From: Rugalucina vietnamica
Taxonomy: Eukaryota; Mollusca; Bivalvia; Lucinida; Lucinidae
Direction of reading: 5' to 3'
Assembly: GCA_964017185.1 (NCBI GenBank)
Contig: OZ024874.1
Coordinates: 14,193,957-14,257,956, forward strand
DNA: 64,000 nt
In this document: in pieces, positions 23,065 to 34,876 of the stretch
Layout: each line of letters begins with the position of its first letter
How positions within the stretch are numbered: position 1 is the first letter of the stretch
Notes under the pieces: generated by a model
Databases searched by the model: none
Told to the model about the DNA's origin: nothing
Seen by the model: only the letters and a program-made list of their open reading frames with translations
Position numbers and translations under genes: made by a program

Positions 23065-23321
23065 AAACTGTTATGGCGGCCCCCGTGGCCGAGTGGTTAA
23101 GAGCGCTGATATTTCATTACTGCACTTAACCATTACTGCTGATAATCTCACCGCTGTGTCTGGTTTGGATTCGAGCCCCACACGGGGCAATTGTGAGACA
23201 AGCTGGAACACCAGGTGGTTTTTCTCCCATTTTCGCCCCACCTACTGATTGGCCAGTCTCATATGAGCTGAAATAATCTTGAGAGGAACGTTAAACTGAA
23301 TAAAAAAACAAACTGTTATGG
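23065..23321 (+). mobile_element. tRNA-derived SINE (family 1) with 12-bp target duplication
   Basis: The body 23077-23309 is flanked by AAACTGTTATGG at 23065-23076 and 23310-23321. The head GGCCCCCGTGGCCGAGTGGT is followed by TAAGAGCGCTGA. The B-box GGTTTGGATTCGAGCCC and the acceptor-stem partner CACGGGGC make it a Ser/Leu-type tRNA-derived head. The tail GGAACGTTAAACTGAATAAA resembles the conserved ACGTTAAAC tails of many invertebrate SINEs. Confidence 0.95.
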
Positions 23322-23531
23322 CTATAAGCATTTTAAAGACATAACATAGAAACGAGAAAGCAATATGAAGCACGCAGATTATATAATGGCACTGGAATTT
23401 ACTGTGTATGTGAGATAGCTTTTTAAAAAAATTATTGTATCATTCATGTTATCATAATGTATTGTTAGTTGTAGAACTAGAAGATATAGCCCTGCCCATA
23501 GCTTTTTACATGATAATATTAAAGCATATAA

Positions 23532-23737
23532 GAGCCGCGACGCAAGAAAACCGGTCTTCGGGGTTTCCGACGTCAGACACAAACCGGCCTGTGCAGATAC
23601 AGAAGATGGCTAGAAGCTTGAAATTTCGAATTTAGGAAGAAAAGGAGTTGTACTATCAGAGTAGCTAAAAAAAGGCGCTGATCAGCGTCTTTGTTTTCGC
23701 ATAGGCAAAAATCTGGTTTTCTCATGACGCGGCTCAT
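23532..23737 (+). mobile_element. family A MITE copy i
   Basis: Ends AGCCGCGACGCAAGAAAACC and TTTTCTCATGACGCGGCTCA. The hairpin is reduced to a single GCTGATCAGC. Confidence 0.9.
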
Positions 23738-24028
23738 ATATTATAGGCAAGAAATTTAATATTGTAAAATAATTAGCCATAGAAAGCAAATACTAACTCA
23801 TTATGTTTGTTTTGTTTTATTGCTTTACATCCACCATCAACTGTCGGAATGGTAACTTATTCTCTCCAGACTTTTTCTGGGCAAGCATCCCAGAGGCAAA
23901 TTACCAGTATTTAGTGCATACTTCTTTTTACCTCTAATTGACAAATGGCATTATTAAATGCATAAGTGCATTTATAATGGATGAATATTTTTATGAGCAA
24001 ATATTTTTTAAAAGAAATGTGCCCCAAG

Positions 24029-24261
24029 TTAGGCCTCGTTTCCATGGACAATTTTTCTTTGACAAAGTAGGTTTGTTACAGAAAAATATGCTCTTTCACA
24101 TTCAATTCTGTGGCTAAGTTTCTTTGTCAAATATCTGTGACAAAGGTGAGTGAGGTAAGTAATATAAGCAATCTTTGCTATGTGTGAACGCACTCATTGC
24201 CAAAGTTTCTGTGACAAATAATCTTTGTCAAAGAAAAATTGTAAGTGGAAACCAGGCTTTA
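24029..24261. mobile_element. PIF/Harbinger-like MITE
   Basis: TTA flanks (24029-24031, 24259-24261) surround 227 bp with ends GGCCTCGTTTCCATGGACAA and its partner at the right. TTA duplication with a GGCCTCGTTTCC-type end fits Harbinger-like MITEs. The CTTTGTCAAAGAAAAATTGT arm pairs closely. Confidence 0.85.
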
Positions 24262-24473
24262 GGATTGATCAAAACAAATCAGACATGCATACGCTATCGT
24301 GCACAATTATGAAAAATCAATAAATTTATCTTGGTTGAAATTTAACATGGGTTACTAGCTATATTGTATATTTAGGGCTAATGTATTATAAATGAGTCTC
24401 ATCAAGAAAGACCTGTCTTTAACATCTGCAAACATCAAAAGGGCATGACCAGCTTAAAATCTGGCGATCAGGG

Positions 24474-24712
24474 CCCGAGGTTATAAAACTTTTTTCATGC
24501 TCAACTCAGCTGAGACCCAAATTTATCATGCTCATAAATGTTAAAATGCCAACAATTGTTGGCAATTGTTGGCATTTTAACATTTATGAGCAGGATAAAT
24601 TACTAGTTTTTGAGTTTTGAACCTGAATTTTCCATTAACTTCGACATTTTCAGTATTTATGAGCAGTTGAAGCTGAGCTGAGCTTAAAAAAAGTTTTATA
24701 ACCTCGGGGCCT
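24474..24712. repeat. foldback element, family N
   Basis: GGCCCGAGGTTATAAAACTT on the left pairs with AAGTTTTATAACCTCGGGGCC on the right, with an inner palindrome at 24540-24590 around AATTGTTGGCAATT. Related but degraded sequence (GCTCAACTCAACTGAGC, GGGGCCCGATAAGTGCC) occurs at about 51285-51465. Confidence 0.8.
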
Positions 24713-25085
24713 GATAAGCATCGGGCTTGATTTCTTCTGCCTAATGGTAGGTAGTGTTCTTCTATGCGTTTGAAACCAATTTCTTCTGAAACTAAACACA
24801 CTGGCATGGAAATGTCAAAGCAGGTCTTATCATAATAAAACTCAAATCATAAGCTTATTCCAATAGGTTAAGATAACAAAATCTTACCTTCCACCTAGAA
24901 GAACAAAATATGCTTCATCATTTTCTTTTTTTTCAGTTAAAAGCTTTATCATTTTTTCAGTTACTGTGATTTTTATGTTACATATATAAGTGAACAGCAT
25001 TTTTGTCTGTCCAAAGCAAAATTGTGAACCATTGAGCACACTAAGCCTGGCGAAAGAAATATATTCATGGGCAAATCTAAAAAAA
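24713..25085. other. intronic, nothing recognised
   Basis: AT-rich intron sequence of DAGL with no matching repeat that I can identify. Confidence 0.4.
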
Positions 25086-27684
25086 ACCAGAGGACCATTG
25101 GTCCTGAGAACGCTCACCTGAAGCCTGATCTTGGAGTATTAAGTCATAATGAAATGACCTTGACCTTGAATACTCACACACCTTTATTGACTTCATAAGT
25201 TGTCTGCATCTGCAAAGTTTCAGGTCTCAGGCTGCAATAGTTTCCAAACCTAGTGATTTCTGAGAAAACCATAATTTTAATTTTGATATTTAAATGACCT
25301 TGGGCCAAGGTCAAGACATGACCTTGGCCTTCATTAATTACTTACCTTCATTGACTCCATTAGTTGTCTGCATCTAGCAACTTTCAGGTCTCAGGCTGCA
25401 ACAGTTTCCCGTGTGAAAGCCTATGTTTCCAAAATTGACCTTGCCGTAAAATAGGTCAAGGTCATCATAGGGTCATCATTTCAACAAACTATGATGGGCT
25501 GGAGTCCCAAATGCTACATACCAAGTTTCATGAAAATTGGCCTGCCGGTTCTGGAGAAGAAGATTTTTGAAAGGTTTTTACCATATATGGGCGTGGCGGC
25601 CAACTTGGTCATGTGACCTGGATTTCGCGATCAAACTTTTGTCTCCCCAAACCATGGATGCTCCACATAAAATTTCACTTTGATTTGCCAAGCAGTTTCA
25701 GAGAAGAAGATCTTTGAAAAGTGTGTATGGACAACAGACTGGCCAAGGTCAAGAGATGACCTTGACCTATATTAATCACAAACCTTCATCTACCCCATTA
25801 GTTGTTTGCATCTACCACTTTTCAGGCCTCAGGCTGCAATAGTTTTCAAAAAATCCATAGTTTTCACTTCTTCCTATGTAAAATCCTATGTTTCCAAATT
25901 TGACCTTGCCGTAAAATAGGTCAAGGTCATCCAAGGGTCATCATTTTATCAAACTATGATGGGCTGAGGTCCCCGATGCTACATACAAAGTTTCGTGGAA
26001 ATCGGCCCACCGGTTCTGGAGAAGAAGATTTTTGAAAGGTTTTAACCGTATATGGGCGTGGCGGCCATCTTGGTCATGTGACCTGGATTTCGCGACCAAA
26101 CTTTCGTCTTCCCTACCCATGGATGCTCCACATAAAATTTCACTTTGATTGGCCAAGCAGTTTCAGAGAAGATCTTTGAAAACTGTGTATGGACAACAGA
26201 CTGGCCAAGGTCAAGAGATGACCTTGACCTATATTAATCACATACCTTCATCTACTCCATTAGTTGTTTGCATCTACCACTTTTCAGGCCTCAGGCTGCA
26301 ATAGTTTTCAAAAAATCCATAGTTTTCACTTTTTCCCATGTAAAAGCCTATGTTTCCAAATTTGACCTTGCCGTAAAACAGGTCAATGTCATCCTAGGGT
26401 CATCATTTTATCAAACTATGATGGGCTGAGGTCCTCAATGCTACATACCAAGTTTTGTGGAAATCGGCCAGCCGGTTGTGGAGAAGAAGATTTTTGAAAG
26501 GTTTTTACCATATATGGGCGTGGCGGCCATCTTGGTCATGTGACCTGGATTTCGCGATCAAACTTTCGTCTACCCTACCCATGAATGCTACACATATAAT
26601 TTCACTTTGATTGGCCAAGCAGTTTCAGAGAAGAAGATCTTTGAAAAGTGTGTATGGACAACAGACTGGCCAAGGTCAAGAGATGACCTTGACCTATATA
26701 AATCACATATCTTCATCTACTCCATTAGTTGTTTGCATCTACCACTTTTCAGGCCTCAGGCTGCAATAGTTTTAAAAAAATCCATAGTTTTCACTTCTTC
26801 CTATGTAAAAGCCTATGTTTCCAAATTTGACCTTGCCATAAAATAGGTCAAGGTCATCCAAGGGTCATCATTTTATCAAACTATGCTGGGCTGAGGTCCG
26901 CAATGCTACATACCAAGTTTCGTGGAAATCGGCCAGCCGGTTCTGGAGAAGAAGATTTTTGAGTGGTTTTTACCATATATGGGCATGGCGGCCATCTTGG
27001 TCATGTGACCTAGATTTCGCGATCAAACTTTCGTCTCCCCTACCCATGGATGCTCCACATAAAATTTCACTTTGATTGACCATGCAGTTTCAGAGAAGAA
27101 GATCTTTGAAACGTGTGTATGGACAACAGACTGGCCAAGGTCAAGAGATGACCTTGACCTATATTAATCATATACCTTCATCTACTCCATTAGTTGTTTG
27201 CATCTACCACTTTTCAGGCCTCAGGCTGCAATAGTTTTCAAAAAATCCATAGTTTTCACTTTTTCCCATGTAAAAGCCTATGTTTCCAAATTTGACCTTG
27301 CCGTAAAATAGGTCAAGGTCATCCAAGGGTCATCATTTTATCAAACTATGATGGGCTGAAGTCCCTGATGCTACATACCAAGTTTCGTGGAAATCGGCCC
27401 ACCGGTTCTGGAGAAGAAGATTTTTGAAGGGTTTTTACCATATATGGGCGTGGCGGCCATCTTGGTCATGTGACCTGGATTTCGCGATCAAACTTGAAAT
27501 GCCACTACCCAAGGAGGCTCCACATAAAATTTCAACTAGATCGGCCAAGTGGTTTCAGAGAAGAAGATCTTTGAAATTGTGGACGATGGACGGACGACGG
27601 ACGGACGGACGGACGGATGGACGCCGGATCATGGCCATCCTATAAGCTCACCTTGTGAGCCTTCGGCTCAGGTGAGCTAAAAAC
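25086..27684 (+). mobile_element. family B element B3 (first subtype, most regular)
   Basis: Starts ACCAGAGGACCATTGGTCCT; its first 300 bp nearly match B1. Five core units are spaced about 463-467 bp apart (TGACCTTGCCGTAAAATAGG at about 25437, 25900, 26363, 26828, 27295). A (GGAC)n tract is at about 27580-27622 and the terminal hairpin ends GGTGAGCTAAAAA. Confidence 0.9.
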
Positions 27685-27839
27685 AGACTGAATAAACCAG
27701 TTATCAAAGCAACAGCTCACACGTAGATTTACTGTTAATGACCGTGCTGCAAGTCCCGAGATTTTTGTGTGTATTGGTGTTCAGTGTTTTCAAAGCCCCT
27801 GTCTGACAAATTCAACCACTATAAAGTCTGAACGAAGTC

Positions 27840-28791
27840 TTAAGGATGTTCGCTGCCAATGAAAAAGTATTCAAACTTTTTTTCTAACCACTCTTTTTTT
27901 ATTCCAAAATACAACATAAGACATTTGAAAGCAAAATAAATATAGGGTAGTGTGCATTTTTTCAAGCTACAGGCCTCTGAATGAGACCTCTGAGCAACAT
28001 GTTTTAAATTTAGTAAAATTAATTTAATTTTTAATTCTTTGAAACAAACCTGTCTTGAACAAAAATACACCTAGAATGCTTTCAAAGGTCATAATAATTA
28101 TGTAACGCAGACTATTTTGGACCAAACGCATAGAAAAAATTGCAACTGGAAGTGGATGACAAAATTTTACGAGTATTTTTCCAACCCTACCCCCATACTT
28201 GAATAGTCGGAAAAATTCAATATTTTGAAATGTGCCAAACCCATATTTGTTTATTCAAACTTTTTCTTGTATTTTCACACACCATAGAACTTTGTAATAT
28301 TGTTCGAATAAAAGAAAGAAATATATAGGGTAGTGTGCATATAAGAGAGAACCAACGACTTGAAAATCACCATTTTCAGCCTTTTTTCAGCTGTTTTATT
28401 TCTTTAAGCCCATTTCATAAAACCACCTAAAATTTTAAAACCAGCACGCCAAAGACACAAAGACTGGCTTAGAAGACCATGTACACATATATTAAAGCTA
28501 AAATAAACAAAGAAATAGTGCAATTAATTTGAAGATGTGAAATATTCAAGTTTAATCTACCCTACCCCCTAAATTTCACTGACAACTAAATTTTTCTGAA
28601 AAGTTGCAGAAAATGGGGTGAAAAAATGAAGTTTCTTAGATTGACAATTTTCATGGCTCGTTCAATGCATATCATCATTATGTATCCAAATATAAAATAT
28701 TGGGAAAATATCTGCAACCGTTTACGAGATATTCAACAAAAGAAAAACCGGAAGTTCCGAAATGTCTAATGTTAGCAGCGAACATCCTTAA
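27840..28791. mobile_element. TTAA-flanked foldback (piggyBac-like MITE)
   Basis: TTAA occurs at 27840-27843 and 28788-28791, with ends GGATGTTCGCTGC and GCAGCGAACATCC in inverted order. TTAA duplication is typical of piggyBac-type elements. The 944-bp interior has no coding frame. Confidence 0.8.
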
Positions 28792-28859
28792 GTTAACTGT
28801 TCACATGGAGAAAGCTAATAATGCCTATAGCTATAGCTACCCCATCACGATAACATGTC

Positions 28860-28920
28860 CCTGTAATATATACCCCCTTATAACCCACTTTTATATAGCT
28901 GGGGTATAAGGGGGTATACC
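28860..28920. repeat. family D-type terminal hairpin fragment
   Basis: TATACCCCCTTATAACCCAC is followed by GGGGTATAAGGGGGTATA, the same terminal hairpin type as the end of D at 22750-22797. No core is attached. Confidence 0.55.
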
Positions 28921-28945
28921 TAATCTTCTTATTTTTGTTCCAAAA

Positions 28946-29012
28946 CATAGATTGTGGATGCTCGTAAGAACCGCCTCCGCGAAGGGGTTATAACATGTAC
29001 CTACAATCTATG
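28946..29012. repeat. short foldback element, copy 2
   Basis: CATAGATTGTGG...ACAATCTATG with inner AAGAACCGCCTC; related to 14-76. It ends 17 bp before B4. Confidence 0.65.
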
Positions 29013-29029
29013 TCAAGAGCAAAAATAAG

Positions 29030-31220
29030 ACCAGAGGACCAATGGTCCTGTAAACGCTCACCTGAGTCTGCTGCATATACCAATAAACATGTTTGAATAT
29101 TATGGTATTTAACCCCAGTGCAGGGGCAGATGAAGCCCTTGGGCCGTTTTCTTTTTTCAGAATAATCAATATACTGTCCATGGATGCTTCACGCCAAGTT
29201 TCATTAAAATCAATCTATTTGTTTCAGAGAAGAAGATATTTGAAGGGTTTTTACCATATATGGGCATGGTGGCCATCTTGGTCATGTGACTTAGATTATT
29301 AATATACACATTGGTTCCCCCATCCTATAGATGCTTCACATAAAATTTGGCTTCAATTGGCCAAGTGGTTTTAGAGGAGAAGATGTTTTAATATTATGGT
29401 AATATACATGTATATTGCCCCGGGGTGTGGTCATATGAGCCCTTAGGTCCATTTTTTTTCAGAATCATTAATATTTAGTCCTACTATCCATTTCCTGCAA
29501 GATTTTCACCTCAAATGACTTTTTAAAAGTTTTCCCCATTCCAATGCATTGGCGACCTAAGTTGACCTTGTCATAAAATAGGCCAAGGTCACCACAGGGT
29601 CATGATTTATACATACCTTGTAGTACTTCAGCCATTGGTGCTTCATACCAAGTTTCTCTGAAATCGGTCCTCAAAATTCGGAGAAGATTTTTGAAGGGTT
29701 TTTACCATATATGGGCATGGCAGCCATCTTGGTTATGTGAACTAGATAATTTATATATACATTAATTCCCCCATTCCATAGATGCTTCACATACAATTTG
29801 GCTTTGATTCGCCAAGCGGTTTCAGAGGAGAAGATGTTTGAATATTTATGGTAATATACATGTATATTGCCCCGGGGTGGGGGCAGATGAGCCCCTGGGG
29901 TCCAATTTTTTTCAGAATCATTAATATTCAGTCCTACTGCCCATTTCCTGCAAGACTTTCACTTTAAATGACATTTTAAAAGTTTTCCCTATTCAAATGC
30001 ATTGGCGACCTATGTTAACCTTGCCGTAAAAAAAGGTCAAGGTCATCACAGGGTCGTGATTTATATGCACATTGTAGTACTTCAGCCATCGAAGCTTCAT
30101 GCCAAGTTTCTTTGAAATCGATCCACCTGTTCTGGAGAAGATTTTTGAAGGGTTTTTACCATATATGGGCATCGCGGCCATCTTGGTCATGTGACCTGGA
30201 TTATTTATATACACACTGATTGATGCTTCACATAAAATTTGGCTTTGATTGGCCAATTTTTTTCAGAATCATTAATATTCAGTCCTACTGCCCATTTCCT
30301 GCAAGACTTTCACTTTAAATGACTTTAAATGACATTTTAAAAGTTTTCCCCATTCAAATGCATTGGCGACCTATGTTGACCTTGCCGTAAAATAAGTCAA
30401 GGTCATCACAGGGTCATGATTTATATACACATTGTAGTGCTTGAGCCATCGATGCTTCATGCCAAGTTTCTTTGAAATCGATCCACCTGTTCTGGAGAAG
30501 AAGACTTTTGAAGGGTTTTTACCATATATGGGCATCACGGCCATCTTGGTCATGTGACCTGGATTATTTATATATACATTGATTAACCCTTCCTATTGAT
30601 GCTTCACATAAAATTTGGCTTTGATTGGCCCAGCGGTTTCAGAGGAGATAATGTTTGAATATTATGGTAATATACATGTATATTGCCCCGGGGTGGGGGC
30701 ATATGAGCCCCTGGGGTCCAATTTTTTTCAGAATCATTAATATTCAGTCCTACTGCCCATTTCCTGCAAGACTTTCACTTTAAATGACTTTAAATGACAT
30801 TTTAAAAGTTTTCCCCATTCAAATGCATTGGCGACCTATGTTGACCTTGAGGTAAAATAGGTCAAGGTCATCACAGGGTCATGATTTATATACACATTGT
30901 AGTGCTTGAGCCATCAATGCTTCATGCCAAGTTTAGTTGAAATCAGTCCACCGGTTCTGGAGAAGAAGATTTTTGAAGGGTTTTTACCATATATGGGCAT
31001 GGTGGCCATCTTGGTCATGTGACCTGGATTTCTTATATACACATTGGTTCCCCCTTCCTATAGATGCTTCATATAAAATTTGGCTTTGGTTGGCCAAGCG
31101 GTTTCAGAGAAGAAGATCTTTGAAATTGTGGACGGACGGACGACGGACGACGGACGGACGCCGGATCATGGCCATCCTATAAGCTCACCTTGTGAGCCTA
31201 ACGGCTCAGGTGAGCTAAAA
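29030..31220 (+). mobile_element. family B element B4
   Basis: Starts ACCAGAGGACCAATGGTCCT, subtype 2. About four to five core units follow; the one near 30160-30250 is truncated, so two units are joined out of register. A (GGAC)n tract is at 31131-31160, and the hairpin ends GGTGAGCTAAAAAA. Confidence 0.88.
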
Positions 31221-31392
31221 AATACTGTATCAAAAATTTTCTGATGAAAATTTTAAATTTTTACAACATAAAATTATGTATATTACAAGGGCATGTTTTC
31301 ATAATGTTATAAGCAAATAGCAGAGACTGTTTGATCTAAGTTTATCATGCATAAGCTTACTTGTTCAAAATTAGAATACTGAATTTTAGCAA

Positions 31393-31604
31393 ATGTGAAA
31401 ACAAAGACGCAGATCAGCTGCTGCACAGATCATGCTGCACAGCTGATCAGTGCCTTTGTTTTCGCAAAACCGATAGCACAAAAAAATCCCCCTTCTTCAT
31501 AAATCCAAAATTTATGTTTGAGCCTTGTTATGTGACTGTACAGGCTGGTTTGTGTTGAAGCTGGTCTGAAACCCCAAAAACCGATTTTCTAGTGACAATG
31601 CTCA
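31393..31604 (-). mobile_element. family A MITE copy j
   Basis: Reverse copy: AAACAAAGACGCAGATCAGC hairpin first, then TTCATAAATCCAAAATTT, ending GATTTTCTAGTGACAATGCTCA. The outer left end is lost. Confidence 0.75.
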
Positions 31605-31607
31605 AAT

Positions 31608-31814
31608 GAGCCTTCCTGTCCGACAGGACCAGGTCCGACGCAAAGAGGTCTCTACAGTCACAGAAGATTGAAATTTTGAATGCAGGAAGAAGGATTGTAA
31701 TATATCTGTTGAGCGGAAAAAAAGGCGCTGATCAGCTATGCCGTTACTGCACAGCTGATCTGCGTCTTTGTTTTAGCACTATGCATATTGTTGATTTTCT
31801 GATGTGGTGGCTCA
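31608..31814 (+). mobile_element. family A MITE copy k
   Basis: Begins GAGCC three bases after copy j ends, in opposite orientation, and ends TTTTCTGATGTGGTGGCTCA. It stops 38 bp from a DAGL exon. Confidence 0.8.
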
Positions 31815-31852
31815 GATGTCAATCAACAGCTCATTTTCTCACCCTCACCCAC

Positions 31853-31988
31853 CTTTTGTAAAGCTTCCATGACATTATCAGGCATGTGATCATTGACCAT
31901 GGTAGGGGAGACAAGAACTTCCTGGAAATCAGAATTATCTGCCCAGATTGCTTGGTAAACTGGCTCCTTGGACCCACAACATAATGAC
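31853..31988 (-). CDS. DAGL: diacylglycerol lipase, penultimate coding exon
   Basis: A 136-nt exon with acceptor GATCAG and donor GTGGGT on the minus strand. The first base completes a Lys codon. The exon then encodes 45 residues: SLCCGSKEPVYQAIWADNSD, then FQEVLVSPTMVNDHMPDNVM, then EALQK. From family knowledge, the run of a Cys cluster, a Tyr-x-x-Ile-Trp segment, SP-M, DHMPD and VM-AL is the end of the DAGL lipase domain (DHMPD resembles the beta form as I remember it). Phase matches both neighbours. Confidence 0.85.
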
Positions 31989-32729
31989 CTGATCAACAGA
32001 TAAATTCATGTTTATACATTAAAAGGCAAATATCTTGCATAACCTTGGTTTTTGCAAATTGTATGGTTAAATGGGATGATTCAATTTCAATATTATTCTA
32101 GGCTATTTAAGCAAGTTTCAAAATATTAATTATGCATCAAATTGTTTGATTTTTTTTTTTTTACAGTTTTTAGGTCAAAGTTCAACAGCATAGGTCATGT
32201 TTGGACCATTGGTTGTCCTAAAGGCATTGTTCTTGGGCACCAGTACTAACAGACAAATTTTTAACACTTCTTCTATCCATGGAAGAGGAAGAATGGCCAC
32301 AGAAGAATTCATGGCCAAATTTTCATGCAAGAAATCTGGACGCTACCAATAAAGCAATCAGAGAACATTATTTTATTATGCACCCTGAAAACTGTAAAAT
32401 CATAATGTTTGGGTAAAAACAAATACAATTTACTGACTCATTGCTTGTTTGCCTATGGCCAACAATGGTGATGGGCAGAAAAACAATGTCCTTTGAATTT
32501 TCATGCTTTTTTTTTTCTTCTTTTTTTTTCTAATTTTTCATGCTTGATCCATCAAACATGCTCTTTGAGACACATTTCACAAAAAAAATAATTGCTGTAT
32601 GACCAATCTGTCTAAAATGAAATAATCATGTCTTCAAGCAACCATTCTGAGAACATTTAAACAATTCTGAGCAGAGTAGATTTCGTGCTCAGTGCTGTTG
32701 AGCATGGATATATTTTTTGATAATCTTAC
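31989..32729. other. DAGL intron, nothing recognised
   Basis: 740-bp intron, AT-rich, with T-runs at 32151-32162 and 32508-32530. No repeat that I can match. Confidence 0.5.
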
Positions 32730-32926
32730 TTGTCTCTGGACGAGTGGTTCCTGACCACCAGTATAATTTTGCCAGGTGGATACATGAGTTTGTGAGCAGT
32801 AAGACCTATCTCCTGGTCAGAGGGGTGGGCAGTCGCGTCTCGCTCCACGTCCGATTTCACTTCCTCGTAGGTGATCTGTGAGGCCGACTCGGACCCACAG
32901 CAGAGCGCTTTGATGATGATTTTCCA
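32730..32926 (-). CDS. DAGL: diacylglycerol lipase, third-last coding exon
   Basis: A 197-nt exon; acceptor TTTCAG, donor GTAAGA within a CAAGTAAG context. It encodes WKIIIKALCCGSESASQITY, then EEVKSDVERDATAHPSDQEI, then GLTAHKLMYPPGKIILVVRN and HSSRD plus two bases. HPSD and YPPG are hallmarks of the DAGL region that carries the catalytic His. In the human enzymes as I recall them the His follows PPGRII. Here that position is Leu (CTG), and the nearest His is in RNH five residues on. Either this paralog lost the canonical His or another His serves. Confidence 0.85.
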
Positions 32927-32981
32927 CTGAAACGTACAAACATACAACTTTTTTGTGATTATTGGCAAAAAGTTGGAAAAT

Positions 32982-33213
32982 GAGCCGCATCGCGAGAAAA
33001 CTGGACTTTGGGGTTACTGACCAGGTATGACACAAACATGCCTGTACAGTCTCAGGAGAAGACTACAAGCTTGGAATTTATTTTGGATTTAAGAGGAAGA
33101 GAGATTGTACTATCTATGCAATGAAAACAAAGGCGCTGATCAGCTGCACAGCTGAATGATGTCTGCCTTTGTTTTCGCATATGCAAAAATCTGTTTTTCT
33201 CATGACAAGGTTC
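32982..33213 (+). mobile_element. family A MITE copy l
   Basis: Starts GAGCCGCATCGCGAGAAAAC and ends near TTTTCTCATGACAAGG. It lies 55 bp upstream (gene sense) of a DAGL exon acceptor. Confidence 0.85.
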
Positions 33214-33307
33214 TTTTATTCATTTTTTTTTTCTTTTCTATTTACATGTACATGGATTGTTTTCATTTATTTTTTAATTCCATTGGAATACATTTTATCC
33301 ACTCTGC

Positions 33308-33358
33308 AAAGAAAGAAAGAAAGAAAGAAAGAAAAAGAAAGAAATGGATGGATGGATG
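33308..33358. repeat. (GAAA)n and (ATGG)n microsatellite
   Basis: Compound simple repeat: about eight GAAA units then four ATGG units. Confidence 0.95.
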
Positions 33359-33535
33359 ATCTGTGAGGTCTGCAAAGATCACCATAAGGTTTTAATGCTT
33401 CAAAGATCTAACTGTCTTTTGATGATGTCATTCACAATTTCATTCTAACAGGACAGTTATGCTGACAAGTAGGTGTAAAAACTTGATAAACCACTTTGAC
33501 CACATCTGTAACCACCAGGTATGATTATATTAAAA

Positions 33536-33739
33536 GAGCCATATCATGAGAAAAGCAGTCTTCAGGCTCTCTGACCCGGTTTGACGCACACCACCCTGCG
33601 AAGAAGATGGCTAGAAGTTTGAAATTTTTGGATTTAAAAAAGAACAGAGATCGTACAATCTGAAAATTTGAGCGAAAACAAAAGCGCTGATCAGCTGTGC
33701 AGTTACTGCACAAATCTGGTATTCACATGATCTGGCTCA
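33536..33739 (+). mobile_element. family A MITE copy m
   Basis: Starts GAGCCATATCATGAGAAAAG. The body has GATGGCTAGAAGTTTGAAAT, and the right half of the hairpin is deleted. Confidence 0.8.
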
Positions 33740-33786
33740 AAAGCCATTCAACCGAATCAAGCAAGTTTTATTCCACCAATGAGAAA

Positions 33787-33963
33787 TGAGCCACACCATG
33801 AGAAAACAAAATTGCTAAAATAAAGACGCAGGTCAGCTGTGCAGTTACAGCGATTTGTTTTTGCTGCATGGATAGTGCAATCACTCCTCTTCTTAAAACT
33901 GAAATTTCAAGCTTCTAGCCATTTGTGATTCTCGAAAACCAATTTTCTCGTGTCAAGGCTCAA
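33787..33963 (-). mobile_element. family A MITE copy n
   Basis: Starts GAGCCACACCATGAGAAAAC, hairpin first, then GAAATTTCAAGCTTCTAGCC, ending TTTTCTCGTGTCAAGGCTCA. Confidence 0.8.
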
Positions 33964-34463
33964 ATGTCATGAGATTGTAACTGTCTCTGAACACAGCTCA
34001 GTCAGTTATTGCTGTTCATCCTGGGAGAATGCAGACCTGAAGTGAAAAGGTAAGACTGTCATATATACTAAGTACATGTGCATTTTGAAATAATTTCACC
34101 TTTTGTTGAATTGATAAGAGCATCTACAGCAATCAATTGAATAGTTTGGGAGGGTAAGGTGTACTCTGAAATTTTCTGTAGGCTGATTTTTTTTTTTATT
34201 TATTTACCGTATTCATTCTAATTAGCGCACATGCTCCAATTAGCGCACACCCTGGTCCTTCCCAAAAAACATGCCCAGAAGCGCACACTGCTTGTCTTGC
34301 ATATTGGTTATTAACACAATTTTTATCGCACCTGCTTGTACACGAGAAACAGCCAATTTGTACGTCAACGGCACTCAATGTTAAGAGTTGACGGTTTCTG
34401 GTGTAGGAGTTGTTGGGTCAAAACATCATGTATGTTATACCTGAGTGTGTTTGACTGCAAGGT
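33964..34463. other. unassigned intron sequence
   Basis: Contains AATTAGCGCACATGCTCC, then AATTAGCGCACACCCTGG (two near-repeats, 34220-34252), and TATCGCACCTGCTTGTACAC at 34324, which resembles the family C end. No gene. Confidence 0.35.
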
Positions 34464-34876
34464 AATTTTGAGCTCGACTGCACAAAGTGCATAGAGCTAT
34501 TGTAGTCACCCCGGTCGTCCACATTCCCATTCCCATGCGCGTCTTTTGCGATAAAATTTTCTAGAAGTCCATATCTTTAGACAACCACTCATCAGAAAGC
34601 ATTAATACTTGGATCATAGATACCCTGTAGGGTTAGATTTCATTCCATGGCATTGAGCCCCTGGGTCCAGGTCAGGGGGCTGGGCTAGAGGTTAAAATCT
34701 AGAACACCTTCAAAAATGTCTTTTTTCAAAATCTAGAACTCGCTGAAATATTTTTTTCTTTTTATTTCTAAATAGAAACAACTTAGGAAGATGGTTGGTC
34801 ATTCATCTTTCAACTTTGTGACACTGACTTGTGTGTCATGAGGGTAAGATTGGGTTGACCTACTTTACATGGACCA

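Noticed and set aside
23077..23160. Functional tRNA gene
   Set aside because: The tRNA-like head is extended by a SINE body and tail with a 12-bp target duplication, so it is a retroposon.
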